A stretch of 64,000 nucleotides of DNA, taken from contig JAOTON010000040.1 of assembly GCA_034440635.1 (NCBI GenBank), positions 1-64,000 of the forward strand. The letters run 5' to 3'. The DNA is from Lepas anatifera (lineage: Eukaryota > Arthropoda > Thecostraca > Lepadidae). Below are positions 45,833 to 57,393 of this stretch, in pieces (position 1 is the stretch's first letter; the number at the start of each line of letters is the position of its first letter). A program made the translations under genes and the position numbers. The notes under the pieces are model-generated. The model saw only the letters and a program-made list of their open reading frames with translations, did not search any database and was not told the DNA's origin.

Positions 45833-46267
45833 TTGAATGAAAAACTTAGAGGAGTAAATGTAGTTCTAATTGAAAGGTCAGGGAGAAAAATAGGGGATAT
45901 GTTCAGTAGTTACTGCAAGTCGGAAAATACTCAGGAAAATAGTATAGTCTACAATGTTCCATGTACAGGTTGCCCGAAATCATATTATGGTGAAACACAT
46001 AGGGGTTTGAAAATAAGATTAGCAGAACATAGGAGAGATTTTATACATAATAGAGAGAGTAACGCATTAGTAGTTCATAGCATGGATTGTAAACATTTAC
46101 TGAACTGGGGAGGGGCAAAAATTGTAGCCAAAAATATAAGGAAAAGCGCTAGGAAAATCGTAGAAGCTTCTTTCATTTTATCAAACAACTGTATCAGACA
46201 ACGTATGGGTTTCATTAACTTAAGCACTCCGACAGCTAAATTCATTACAAGCTTATACCAGAGTTAA
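45833..46267 (+). pseudogene. GIY-YIG endonuclease domain of Penelope-like element (right copy)
   Basis: 144 codons, matching the left copy with few substitutions. It has CTGCPKSYYGETHRGL, RLAEHRRDF, NALVVHSMDC and the KIVEASFI segment. It follows the RT fragment after a short gap and frame change. It is the longest intact domain piece of the pair. Confidence 0.8.
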
Positions 46268-46468
46268 TTGTTTTGAAATACTTAGAATTATGGTACTATT
46301 TTATTCTCTGAAGTCGCGTTTTTATGGTATGAATGTGTGCGCACTGTGGCCTCTGTGCTAATATTCGGAAAACCTTTTTGCTGAAGGACTGTTGAAGAAT
46401 TGTTCGCATGACATGATTGCCGAAATTCAAAGTTGATGTTTGAATATTCCTGTTTCGATTCATACTTG

Positions 46469-46522
46469 TATTGTGCTGCATACTGATGAAGTGAATACGA
46501 AACGCGTTTATGTGGTGCAATA
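46469..46522 (+). ncRNA. Hammerhead ribozyme, right Penelope-like copy
   Basis: Stem I strands are 46469-46482 and 46509-46522. CTGATGA is at 46483-46489, a short stem II (GT/AC with GAAT loop) at 46491-46498, and GAAAC at 46499-46503. The palindrome ACGCGT spans 46502-46507. The predicted cleavage is after 46508. It differs from the left copy by one base in stem II. Confidence 0.82.
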
Positions 46523-46572
46523 TAATGTTTTTATAAATTTAGTTTTTGAAATTCGCCTAAACATGATTGTAA

Positions 46573-46574
<2 letters not shown>

Positions 46575-46627
<53 letters not shown>
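46575..46627. repeat. (TA)n microsatellite
   Basis: About 26 TA units at the outer edge of the right Penelope-like arm. Confidence 0.95.
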
Positions 46628-46629
<2 letters not shown>

Positions 46630-46990
46630 CCTCCTTCAAGTGTTCAGGGCACTGACCACTTCTTCCAAGACATGCGCTTCTCGTGTCGTTCACAACACTT
46701 TGGGCAAACCCCGTATTGTGTGTCTTTTAAAGCCATGTCGATGCACCTGTCCGTTCGTTGCGAGCGGCATCCCAGCCCCGCGGGCGGTTGTACCACATGA
46801 CCCGGTTCGCCTCGGGGTGAGCGCTCGAGAAAACACCCGTGTAAACGGAGGTGTCACCGTACCATCACTTCACTTTTGCGTCCTGAGAGTCAACTGAAAT
46901 GTGGACAGGGCCACATGAAGGCAAGCGTTAAATATTTCCGTTTCTTCAAAGTGATCCAAATACATTATTTGCATAAACAATGCAAACAAA
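46628..46990. other. No gene recognised
   Basis: Moderately GC-rich. An 85-codon frame (46640-46897) has no recognisable domain. Confidence 0.5.
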
Positions 46991-47163
46991 GGATAATTGT
47001 TGGGGCTTAACGACGCACCAACTGCCCAGATTATACGGCGTCGCCAATTCTCACTCTGTTTAAAGGAACTTCAAGGATGAGATCGACTTATTCAGAGGCT
47101 CCGCGGGGACTTGAACCCGGGACTAGTGATTTTGATTCTATCCATTAAGCCACCCATCCCCCA
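46991..47163 (-). mobile_element. tRNA-derived SINE, copy 1
   Basis: On the minus strand there is an A-box-like TGGCTTAATGGATAGA (within 47136-47151) and a B-box GGTTCAAGTCC (47107-47117). The body then contains TTGGCGACGCC and the 3' tail GTTGGTGCGTCGTTAAGCCC. The same tail occurs in the SINE at 48083, so these are two members of one family. Confidence 0.75.
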
Positions 47164-48032
47164 TTAAATAATCTAGAACAAAGAATATTGGACAGGAACT
47201 CATTCAAACGCTTTGATTTTGCCGCACATTTTGGATTTACGTATAATGGTGAGGATAGTGAGAACGCTTCATGGTGCTATTGACAGCGGTTTGTTTTTAA
47301 TTACCTTAGTATGATTCATTCTGTCTCTGGCCGTATATGTGCAACCAAGACCCTTGGTACTGGTGTAACAATCATGCGAGCATCCGTGCAAAAAAGACGA
47401 GTCGCAAAACCTCTGCCGAGAGAGTTAGTCAACATAGAAACGCAGAGCGGCTGCCATGCCTCTGAATTATCCTCACTGTTATTTTGGGAATAGTGATGTA
47501 AATGTTCAATATGTTTTAAAAAATTCTAGATGTGTATGCAAACCTTATTAGGCTAATATTTTCGAGCTTGACTCGGCTGGAAAAAACCGCCGTTTAGCTA
47601 CGATGCGCAGGACTATGAACTTCCCTTCTGCTTTTCTTTGTTTAATTACGCAGGGTACAATCGAAGTAATTACACAAAACGCCTGGATATCCCTTCAAGG
47701 GGTGATTGATCTGAAATCGAGTCTTAAAACCAGCGTTTAACTCTCACAAACTTACTTACAACTAAATTTAAACCGGATTGAACATGTCTCCGAAATACAT
47801 CGGAAGATCATACCATTATAGGTTGGTTGGATTAAATACCTTTTTCTTCAGCCTCAATGCAATAGCCGAAATGATACTTTGTCTGCGTTTATAATATCGA
47901 AGCTCATGAACAATCCTGTTGGTGGTAACGCAGTGCACCGCTCACGTGGTTTCGAACAAGTCGGCTATCACTTCCGTCCCAATCCCAAGCCTCGCAGTGG
48001 GTACAGCAATCACAATTTCGACCAACAAAATG

Positions 48033-48035
<3 letters not shown>
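47164..48035. other. No gene recognised
   Basis: AT-rich unique-looking sequence. Short frames only. Confidence 0.55.

Positions 48036-48081
<46 letters not shown>
48036..48081. repeat. (TA)n microsatellite, left flank of SINE
   Basis: About 22 TA units directly before the SINE. Confidence 0.95.
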
Positions 48082-48082
<1 letters not shown>

Positions 48083-48084
<2 letters not shown>

Positions 48085-48262
48085 GGGCGCGGTAGTGGAG
48101 TGGTCAGCGCAGCTGGCTTCCACGCAGCCGACCCGGGTTCAAGGCCCGGCGGCTTCCCTGAACAAGGAGCAAGCTGGCTCCCAAGAAACCCTTCCAACAG
48201 GGAAAGAGTTGGCGACGCCATATGACCCTGGCAGTTGGTGCGTCGATAAGCCCCAATAATTT
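48083..48262 (+). mobile_element. tRNA-derived SINE, copy 2
   Basis: The head has A-box-like GGTAGTGGAGTGGTCAGC, B-box GGTTCAAGGCC (48136-48146) and a perfect T arm CCGGG-TTCAAGG-CCCGG. The body has GAGTTGGCGACGCC and the tail GTTGGTGCGTCGATAAGCCC, as in copy 1. The element is inserted in, or has nucleated, a (TA)n tract, with TA repeats on both sides. Confidence 0.8.
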
Positions 48263-48265
48263 TTT

Positions 48266-48269
<4 letters not shown>

Positions 48270-48324
<55 letters not shown>
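48270..48324. repeat. (TA)n microsatellite, right flank of SINE
   Basis: About 27 TA units after the SINE T-run. Confidence 0.95.
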
Positions 48325-48325
<1 letters not shown>

Positions 48326-48419
48326 CGTATTGCGAAAATTCAGTCAATTTTTTTAAATACTGGCGATTTTTCTATTGCACTATAGAGTCTATTTTTAAAT
48401 TCCAGCCATCTCGATCCCC

Positions 48420-48725
48420 GTGGTTGATCCAGAGGGGAGAGGGCAAAAAGACATTTCCCCAAACGGACAAGCTCGGGGCAAAAAATGTTTTTGCCCCTCC
48501 CCCTTAAGTGGTCAACCTCCTTTTTGCCCAGACTCCTTTTCAGTTTATGAGCAAGATTTTAGTGCTTCAACTCTCAACTTCAAACAGAACCAGTTAAGTT
48601 CAGTGTACATATTAGGCCTTGGATAGGAAAAAAGTATTTTGAGCCCATATTTTTAACCCCGTGACGTTTTTTTTTGCTTTTCCGCTTTTGTTGACCTCCC
48701 AAACCGACTGGCTAGATCTGCCATT
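48420..48725. mobile_element. Probable degraded hAT-like MITE
   Basis: The left end GTGGTTGATCCAGAGG and the reverse complement of the right end (AATGGCAGATCTAGCC) resemble the hAT-type GTGGCGGATCCAG end. Flanks CGATCCCC and GGATCCCT agree at 6 of 8 positions. About 306 bp. Internal sequence is GC/T-rich without a gene. Confidence 0.4.
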
Positions 48726-48733
48726 GGATCCCT

Positions 48734-50089
48734 TGTACTTAATAAATAACGAAAAGAAAAAAAATCTCGGGAAATGATACTGGTACTGACCCTTAGAGAT
48801 CAGAGAAATTATAAACCTTCACCGACGCAGACTATATATTAGCCCGAGCTACATAACTTTCCCATCATTAATGAATCAGTTGTTTTTCACGAGGAGAAAA
48901 GACTATCCCCGAGGAGCGAAATGACTACGTTAGGTACTATAATGTAATATTGTAATGTTTTGAGGGATTTTTGTTTTGTTTTAGTGGGTCTTGAAGGAAA
49001 TGAATAGACAGGAAGGCCATATTCAAGGTCTGCTTCTTCTAGATTTTCTACAAAAATATTGGCAAGATTGTTTTTGTCTTAACTCGGTCGAAACTACATG
49101 TTTATTAGAGATTTCTCACTGCAACATAATTCAACATTTCATTTTCGGCGAAAATCAATAACTTTCTCCACTCGATAAAACAATATGTGCCCAGTGCTCT
49201 CGAAATATTCTACATACATTCGCCAAAAAATTGTAGACACTGCGGGGTCATGGAAGGTGGGCGTAACGGTTGAAAATCAGAACAAAAACAAGATTCCTAG
49301 AAGTTGATGTCATTTCAAAAAGCATGTGTAGCCCAACATAATATTTAAATAAGACTACACCTGCCTTCCAGATCATTATGATTGATCTTCCGCTTCAGTG
49401 AGTTTGTGGGCTTGTGCTGGGAATTTTACCAACACCCTTGTAATTTTTCTGGTGTTCAAAGGGCTACTTCCACAAGAGATGCCAAACACTAGCCTTTTTG
49501 TATTTTACCCTTCGATGAGTTCCGTTGTCTGAAAAGTAGTGTCTGGGGAGCTTTTGTTCTGAGCTGTGGTCACATGGACCTGTGCCTCCACCAGCCTCTT
49601 CCGACCTCCTCTCAACGCGGCAAAGACAAAGATAGTCCTCAAGCTTCCCACTGTGGTGGCACCCCTTTGGTGAGGTCTAGGTCTCGACTTTCATTAGAAT
49701 GACGCACAAGATATAACTTGTGAAATTTGAATACAGTGCAGAATTTTTTAAGTAAGTAGGAACTTAAAATGTTCATGGGTTTCTACGAGTAATGGCCATT
49801 GCACGTGCAGGTACAGCGGCATGAGCGAGGTTGAATGCCTAAGTGAAGTAAAACAACAACAGCAATAAAAAGCAAAAACAAAGGCACGCAGTGTCATGAC
49901 ATCTTTCATCCCTGTGACATAATATTTTTGTAACTCCTACCAAAATATTTCATCGAGGTCATCTTAGGTATCGCGAGCAGTCTAGACAAATGAAGTGGCC
50001 TTCGACATATCAAAATGGCAGCAGTAAAAATGGATTTGGAGTCTGTGTACTATCTGTTTATCTGGGATAGAAACACATATTAAGGTCAC
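48734..50089. other. No gene recognised
   Basis: Mixed AT-rich sequence with no convincing frame or repeat match within the window. Confidence 0.5.
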
Positions 50090-50255
50090 AGATAGGTTAA
50101 GTTCAAGGTCGCAGGTCAGGGTCATTGACCCCAGTATACCGGTCAGATGGTATTATTCAGTATAACATATGTTATGCTATGACTTCATACTTAAAGCTAC
50201 TCAAGGTCAAGGTCAGGGTCACAGCTCAAGGTCAAAAGTCTTTTTTCAAGGTCAT
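50090..50255 (+). repeat. AGGTCA-type half-site cluster
   Basis: Repeated AGGTCA/GGGTCA hexamers, including CAAGGTCAAGGTCAGGGTCA (50203-50222) with near-zero spacing, then CTCAAGGTCAAAAG and CAAGGTCATACC. These equal nuclear-receptor half-sites, but they also recur through the dispersed repeats at 59-64 kb, so a repeat origin is likely. Confidence 0.55.
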
Positions 50256-53200
50256 ACCTTCCTTTCCCGCCTGAAGGCTGCTATAGTGCCAGTTATATTG
50301 TAAATTATTGGGAACATATCATTTTGTTACATGCTAGGTCATTGATCTTCGATAGCTTTGACCTAAAAATTTCAGAGAACATTGTATGCAACCTTTCTTC
50401 TATGAACTTAGCCCGCTTTTTGTGTATTCCCGGTTTCTTCCGGATAATCATGACATTTCCCAATAGGTCTTCAGCTCGGTCCAGACCTGATCTTTACTAC
50501 CTCGTTTGACCTTGAAGATATTGACCTAGGTCAATAAAACTTTGCCCTAAGGTAGATCACAACCACCCGCATACACTCCCCAACGGGAGTTTTTCTAACC
50601 CACCTGGTTTCAGAGATCTTAGAAGGGGGCACTTAAGGACCCCTCCAGTGCGCGCTGACGCTAGACCCCTCTCCATCGCGCTTGTGAACAGGCTACCGGG
50701 AGCAGTAGCGGTTTTGAATTATTTTTAGTCCACTACACGCTTCTCTGCTACTTTTTTATAGTTGATGCCCCAGAAGCGGTAGCGGTTAAACCCCTACCGA
50801 AATTCCGCTACCACTTGGAGGTTCGACAAGTAGCTGAGTAACATACTCAAGCAGCCAGCCATCCAGCTTTGGTTATTCGGATATTGATATTGAATAGTTG
50901 ACATGGTTGGTAGACGGCAGGGTACATGATTTCCGTTTACGAAGACAGGGAGGAGACATTTGCAACATTATCTTCTACATGGAAAAGTAGGCAATACATT
51001 GCCAGTGGCAATATTGCCGGCCGTTTTTAGCTTCTTCCATGCAAGTCACCATGTATGTCACCATCTTCTGTTGAACCTTTTTTCTGTTTTTTTTTAGGCG
51101 TACAGTGGAAAAAAGTCGACGGTCTTTATAGCAGAAGCTTCAGCGAATTACAGATGTTGCGTAGTATTCATCCCCTATCGCCATCGAAAATCGTCACACA
51201 TTTATCTTCCTTACGAGCAGGAAAGTGAGCAGCAGCCTCACAAGTGTATACTACCTCACAGCTGTTAGCCGTCTGGATTGTGGCGGGATAATAACAAGCC
51301 AATGACAGCTCTCCAGACCCAGAACTTCTGTGTCAGGTCAGCCACCACCGCAATTTACCCTAATGGGCCCCGCCCAGCGGTCCCCGTTCAGGAGGGCGCG
51401 TGACCCCGCCACCCGACTGGGACGGGACGGGACGGGACGGGACGGGTCGGGACAGTGACCCGGGCTGCGGTCCGCCATGTCACGCTTCTCCTCTTCCAAC
51501 CCCGATCGTTATCTACTGGCCGGCTCAGTCGCCGACAGCCCTATTCATTAGAGGCGGGGCGGCCCCCACCGACCTAATGACGCCACGATAACCGATTCCG
51601 GTCAGCGGCGGGCTGGTGCGCCGAACGCGTCGTAGAGGGCCTCGCGGCCGATACGACCCTGTCAGCCGGCGAAACGGTCAGTAGTCCGACCCGACCCGCA
51701 TACAGGCTTCGCAATGATGTCAAACAGACGCCAGAGCCGCCTGACGTGAAGCCACTGGCCGTCTTCAGAGCTTTCCTTTCATCCACATTGAAGTATTGAT
51801 GTGCTATATTTATGCGGTATCAATGTACTGCAGGTTCGCTAATGTAATTATGGCTGAGCACTGAGCTTGAATATTGCCTTAGAAGATGTATCCTTGCGGG
51901 ATTTCTGGAGGGGATTTTTTTGCATCGAGACAAAGCCGTGCTCTTAAGTGATGAACTGGTCAGATATCCTTTATATTCTTTAAAGCTGAGATATTTTGGC
52001 AATGCGTCAGCTTATGGGGAATTCCCATGATAGATGAATCAAGGCAAAACGTCCTTATCTCTCGGCTTTACACCAAAATTGGTACCCTTGATTTCCAGGT
52101 CCTTAACAAACGAGCTCCGAAAGCTATGAATTAATTGCCCCGGATTTATGAGCAGATTCAGTACATTCTAGGTACAGCCGGTTCCACACTGATTGGTAGG
52201 TATCAGTGTCACTTGTTTTATTAAGAAATATATGAAAAACGATTACACTTCTCACAGAAGGTTGCGTCTCTAGTAATGTATTTTGACGAGCTCTTTAAAC
52301 GTGGGCCCCTGCAAAGTGGATGAGACGTCAATGTGGAAAATTATGGTTGAAAACTGTTTTCGCCAACCCCGATGATTTTTTGTGTCTTTTCTCAACTATT
52401 TCCGAATTTTGGACCTGATGAAGTATTTTTGCACGTCAGCTCATGCATCCAGTTAAAAGGCAGCAAGTCAGGCCATAATGGTGTCCGCAGGAAAAATCAC
52501 TTGAGAGACATTTCGCAAAAACGACCGCGACCACTTGGACCGCGACCGCTACCACTCAGTAATGACCTGGCTGTACAGACATGCTGAGCGAGGGACTCAT
52601 CGCCTCATGTAACCGGTAGTCGGACTAAACCGTCAAGTCGTATTTTTGATCCGTGTACGGAATGATCTAACCTGGATGCTTCTATGGACAATAAACGACG
52701 GAAAACATTCCCTATGTCGCCCTCTATCCCTTTACGCAGTGTCTGTCTTCTACTACGCGTGTTGAGGTAAAAAACTCCGACGTCTTGTCTTCTATTTTGA
52801 GGCAACTAACTGGCACTCCTCGCGTTTCCGCTTTGACGGCCCTTCGACCCTGAACCCCCCACATTTGAACTCAAATCAGACGAAAATATCAAATGCGGTA
52901 GGTATGATTAAATTATACGACAGTGAGGATAGAAGTGCAGTGCAAGGACTACAAGTGGAGGGTAGGCGGAGAGGAAAAGGGGAGCATAAGGCCCTGGACC
53001 GACATTAACGCGCACTCCATGGGTTGGTGGGGGGGGGCAAATTTGGTCCCCTCCTCTCACGGTTTCCCCTAAATAACATAACAAAAAAGTCACGCAGATC
53101 AATACAACTTACAATACCTTATCTCTGATCATTTCTAAGCATCTGGCATTAAGTTACAAAATACAATGAGGTCGCCGGGGTTTTAAATACACCATCGGGA

Positions 53201-53394
53201 ATTCTTTCTGACGACCTAAGACAGAGTCAGTTTTACCTCCTCATACCATGCATTCTTAGAACGCTCACGGCCATGAAGTTGAGTTTTTGAGTCTCTGACC
53301 TATCAGAAAGGCCATCTAAAGTCACCTGACCAGGCTGTGTTTCTTTTGAAAATAAATTCGCAATGAATTAAAATAGAGCATTCATTTTAATGTT
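50256..53394. other. No gene recognised; GC-rich patch and short GGGAC repeat
   Basis: The patch 51,360-51,760 is GC- and CpG-rich and holds a pentanucleotide run of GGGAC units (about 51,419-51,450). It could be an eroded promoter region, but no exon was recognised. A G-rich relic near 53,010-53,065 (AACGCGCACTCC, GGGGGGGCAAATTTGG) resembles the termini of the repeat at 61,131. Confidence 0.45.
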
Positions 53395-53700
53395 AATGTG
53401 CTTGCCTTGTCACCGGGAGTCGAGTAATGGACAATATGACCATATTAGGTCAACATGTGACCCTAACCTGTTTTGAGGTAAAGTCATTTCCAAAATTTGA
53501 TCTAGCATGGTCATATTAAACCATGGTCATATACACCATTCGATTTTCCACAATGAGAGGACTGCAATGATACTTAAAAAATGATGTGGCGCCGCTCAGT
53601 AATATCAATAAAGGAAATTTTCCATACGCTGCGGCAATCCTATGGAAACTTCGTTAACAGCTGGTGACCTCAATATTGACCTGATCAAAATAGTTCGCAT
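53395..53700 (+). repeat. AGGTCA-rich dispersed repeat, copy Q1
   Basis: It shares ordered landmarks with 59,480-59,760: CATTCGATTTT near 53,538, AATGAGAGGA, then GACCTCAATATTGACCTGA at 53666-53684. The landmark spacing is nearly the same in both copies (about 130 bp). It is non-coding. Confidence 0.6.
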
Positions 53701-54413
53701 AATTGTAATTTTGCTATAGATTATCCAGGAAATGAGATAGGTAAAAATACGCCCATTTTCAGTGTGGTGCGTAAAGCGCGACACCAGCGGGACAGCAGCG
53801 CGACAGCAGCGATTAGCAGAGTGAGGGGGGACCGGGGAGCAGATAACTACTCCAAGAGAAGGTAGGGTGCTGGTGAAGAGAAGGTGGGATGCTGAATGAA
53901 TTGACTCGGAATAACCCCCGCTTCTGCATTAACTATAGGCACTCTGACATTTCGGATGGGAGTGCTTGAGCCCTCCCAGCCCCCTTGTATCCACCACTGG
54001 TTTGCATTTCTGCTTGTTTAGATATTTTTAGCGCTGGTGAAGCTGAAACCAAGTTCTTCTGGCATATCTCGTCATTCATTTGCATGCAGCGGCCGAAAAC
54101 AAGCATTATTACTGAGTGAGAAAAAGGCTAACAAACAGTGTTGATGACACAAATCTTACATTTATAGCCGCGGGTAAATAAATCTGAGCTGTTTTTACAC
54201 CCACTGCATCTGTCGGAAGTTGTTATTTACGCGCATCCATGCTCACTCTTAATGGCTGAAGCAATTTCTGTATCCGGAATAGTCCTCAATTAGCAGCCGT
54301 GCTATATGTACAAAGTTACGCTGCTAAGGAAACTTTTCACCTTTATATAAAACCGCATACTCTCACAAAGTCAGCAGCGTCCGTGATTTCGAGTCATCAT
54401 CTATAAAATGGTC
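53701..54413. other. No gene recognised; relic related to module Y end
   Basis: The segment 53,890-54,003 (CTCTGACATTTCGG ... CTTGTATCCACCACTGG) resembles the GC-rich 3' part of module Y and ends like a hAT terminus. The rest is unassigned. Confidence 0.45.
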
Positions 54414-54421
54414 TCTTCAAC

Positions 54422-54625
54422 CACTGACGGATCCAGGGGCAGCTTTTGGAGGGGGCCAAGCCAACGTTTTTTTAGGGGGTGAGGGACTAAATCGAGGAAA
54501 AATAGTGAAAAAATAGTATTTTACAGCAAAACTGCCACAGCTTGGTACTTTGGGGAGGCAAAAGACACTATCTTAGACTTTAGCGGGGTCAAGGACCCTT
54601 TTGCCCCCCTTTGGGTCCGCCAGTT
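54422..54625. mobile_element. hAT-like MITE, 204 bp, with perfect target duplication
   Basis: Ends CACTGACGGATCCAGGGG and, on the right, CCCCTTTGGGTCCGCCAGTT are imperfect inverted repeats. They are flanked by the identical 8-mer TCTTCAAC (54414-54421 and 54626-54633). An 8-bp duplication plus GGCGGATCC-like ends fits the hAT superfamily. There is no coding capacity. Confidence 0.82.
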
Positions 54626-54633
54626 TCTTCAAC

Positions 54634-56943
54634 GCAAATCAATTATTGACCAACCACGTTCGAGCGGTGTTTTAGCTGTCAAATATTTCGCTACAGGTGT
54701 CATCCCCACCCATTGAATGAATGGACTGGGAACACTGGTTAAGTTTAGCCGCTGCTTTTCTGTATTGCCTACCTTTCATAAATGAGACAAACCTTCCAAC
54801 TCATGTTCAACTGCGATTGCTTTAATCGCTGTTTTATGACTGTATGACTTTTTTAAATGTAGCGGCATGGCGTATGTTCATAGCATAAGTACAAGGCAAT
54901 GTGCGTGGACAATAAAGCCCATGACAATAAACGTATGAATTGCCCTCGTCAAGACATTATCATATTTAGGAATGAATCATAATATTTTGTTTACGTTCAT
55001 AAGCATACAGGATATGAAAAATATTACAGAATGCATAGAGATCTACTATAACAGGATGTAATTCATCTCTGAAAAATCTCGTGACGAGTCTAACGTTTTT
55101 TTCCGCCCACTCTAATTGTCATCATCATGCTATTGAGAAACCCCTTAGACTATATTACATCAGCTTACCATACCTACAACGTTTGCATGTCTGACCATGC
55201 CCGAGGTCCTCTCGCCATATCTCCCCTCTAGACAAACCCAGCTTTTGCATAATTTATCTGCTCCTTTCTCCATCTCCCCTCTCGGCAAATCGCGTGCGTC
55301 GTGTACGTCGCCGCTAGCGGCGTGTGAGTATTGACACGACATGACACCGCGGTCGTCGGTGGCTGCGACGGCGTTGGAGCGCCTGTGTCATCCGACGGGG
55401 CTGCGACACAAAAATGCCGGGAATGCGACGCCGTGGCCCCTGCGGCCGCGCCGGATCGAACGACCGATAAAGGTGAGTGACTGGGATCGCTGGTGACGCC
55501 GTGAACCGTGTCGCGTCCAAAATTGAAAACTGCGTGACGATTATTTGTGCAGGGACGTTAAATATTGAATGATTCCTCGGCGCAGTATTTTTTGTATTAA
55601 GTTTCACATTTGTGGTACACATGCAGTATTATTAATGGAATATTCATGTAACTGAAGTATTCCTCTATCTGGTAGCACTTTCTCGTTGGCATTCCAAAAC
55701 TAATGGCAGCGATGGTGACGAACGAGTGGAGTTCAAGCTCAATAAACGGTAGTGGCGGAAAGGCAGTCTTAGCACCGAACGCAGCACCAAAAGACAAAGA
55801 AGGCGAAGAAAAGGAGCCAACACGCCACAAGGGCAAACACTTATCAAGGGTCCGGCGTTCGTGTCTCCCACTGAGCTACGGCTCAATTTTGGCAGAGGAC
55901 GGTTACAGATTACACTGCCGCAGCCCCATCATTTCCGCCATTAGCCCGCTCTGTAAGGGTACGGCACTCCCAAGGTCGCGGTACACATCCCCAGCGGGAC
56001 TGGAATTAGGGCTCAGCCTCGCTGATTACTGGTCAATAGAGGTGATTCATCGGCGCTCCGGGCAATGATTGGTGCAGCCACCGGCGCCGACGCTTATTGA
56101 ATGCGAAGGCTATTCATTGAACGCGGCAAAAATCACCGCAGTCGATACATATGGCGGTTAAACTGGTGGAAAGAAAAACGCACGTGACGGAATAACTGAA
56201 GTGTCACCGTATTTACACTGGAAGTTGTGGCGATTGTGACGATTTGATAATTATCACTGTGAGTGAATCTCAAGAGAACCGAAAATGTTTGGCTGATGCG
56301 GGCACGCGAAAGTCACTGTAAAGCGCACTTTCCCTTATTTGCCATCGGGAGTGGGTGCTTCCAGCTCTTCAGCACCTTGACAGCAAATGCAATCGACGCA
56401 CCAAATGTATTTATTCACACTGTGCATATGCAGGCCGAGTTATTTTATGTCGTAATATGAGCTATTTATTTGTGAATTAGTCGAAGGTTTCGATGCAACA
56501 GGTTAGTCAAAGGCAGAAATTATACAGAATGAAAGAATGAAACCCAAAAAGACACATTTGACGTAGAAAAATATCACATATCGATTATCAAGAAAATCGA
56601 GATGTGATGAATTGATCTCCATGACAAAGATAGGGTCTGTAATCGAGAAGTCATGTTGACTGACGTTAAATATGTATTTTTTATTTTACTTATACAATTG
56701 AAACCCCTGAAGAAGCTGTTATACCGACACGTGGGCTATTTAAATATAAAAACATAGCACATATTTGATATGATAATTCTAGAGTAATTTGGCCTTCGCA
56801 TAGGCGCTGCTCAATTCTTTTCAACCTAAGCTCAAGTATTCATATACCTATTGAAAACGATGTAAGCTTTATGCGATCTCCTTCAAAGTTTATTATGTGG
56901 CTGGGAAATTCGCACAGGATTACGTGCTGGACTTCTTTTTTAA
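54634..56943. other. No gene confirmed; CpG-rich patch with possible splice donor
   Basis: The patch 55,260-55,520 is CpG-rich, unlike its surroundings. An ATG at 55,341 opens a frame of about 43 codons to AAAG|GTGAGT at 55,471, a consensus 5' splice site. This could be a first exon, but no protein family is recognisable. The 121-codon frame at 55703-56068 also has no recognised domain. Confidence 0.3.
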
Positions 56944-57393
56944 AGGGAATGTGGCACCTATATAACATGATTTTAACTGGGATAGCCAAGTTGTAAAGCA
57001 AGTCGGAAAACCCGGTACTCCATATATCAATTGTCTTGGAACTCGATATTTCCGTAGAAAAAAGCTAAAACCTACCTGACACCAGCCCCCTCATCAGCCC
57101 CTCGCCGGGCGGCCATTGTTGTGAGCTGCTGGTGTGACGACATATGCTGACGTCACGATGAGCATCAGCCAATCGAAGCCCCCGAAGCGTTTCAAGTATG
57201 GTAGTGGTTGCCAGATCGTGACATCATCCACAGGCTGATATTTATTTCTTTTTCTAGAGGAATAATTTAAAAATCAAAATATTGAGCTTATTGTACATTT
57301 TTCAGAGAAATCATAAGTGGCTTCATTATTTTCGGCTAAAAGTACGCCTAATTGCACTAAGTTTCAGGATTCGACCAAGGTGCCAAATTCCCT
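56944..57393 (+). mobile_element. TTAA-flanked MITE, copy 1 (450 bp)
   Basis: The element is flanked by TTAA (56940-56943 and 57394-57397). Terminal inverted repeats are AGGGAATGTGGCACCT on the left and AGGGAATTTGGCACCT from the right. It is the reverse complement of copy 2 over its whole length. TTAA targets point to the Kolobok or piggyBac superfamilies. It contains TGACGTCA (57148-57155) and CCAAT (57169-57173). It has no gene. Confidence 0.85.

Larger units (their letters stand above)
43993..46582. mobile_element. Inverted pair of broken Penelope-like retroelements
   Basis: Two arms of about 1.25 kb (43993-45241 and 45333-46582) are near-identical reverse complements around a spacer of about 90 bp. 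Each arm carries, from the centre outward, an RT fragment with YCDD, a GIY-YIG domain, a 3' non-coding part and a hammerhead ribozyme. The RT N-terminal part is missing. The spacer belongs to the left copy (motif MGSPLSP). (TA)n tracts abut both outer ends. Confidence 0.85.

Noticed and set aside
55851..55885. Minus-strand TAGCTCAGTGGGAGA, a perfect tRNA A-box
   Set aside because: No B-box at tRNA spacing and no cloverleaf; probably a tRNA fragment or chance.
55703..56068. 121-codon frame as a gene
   Set aside because: No domain; overlaps open frames on the other strand in a GC-richer stretch where chance frames are long.
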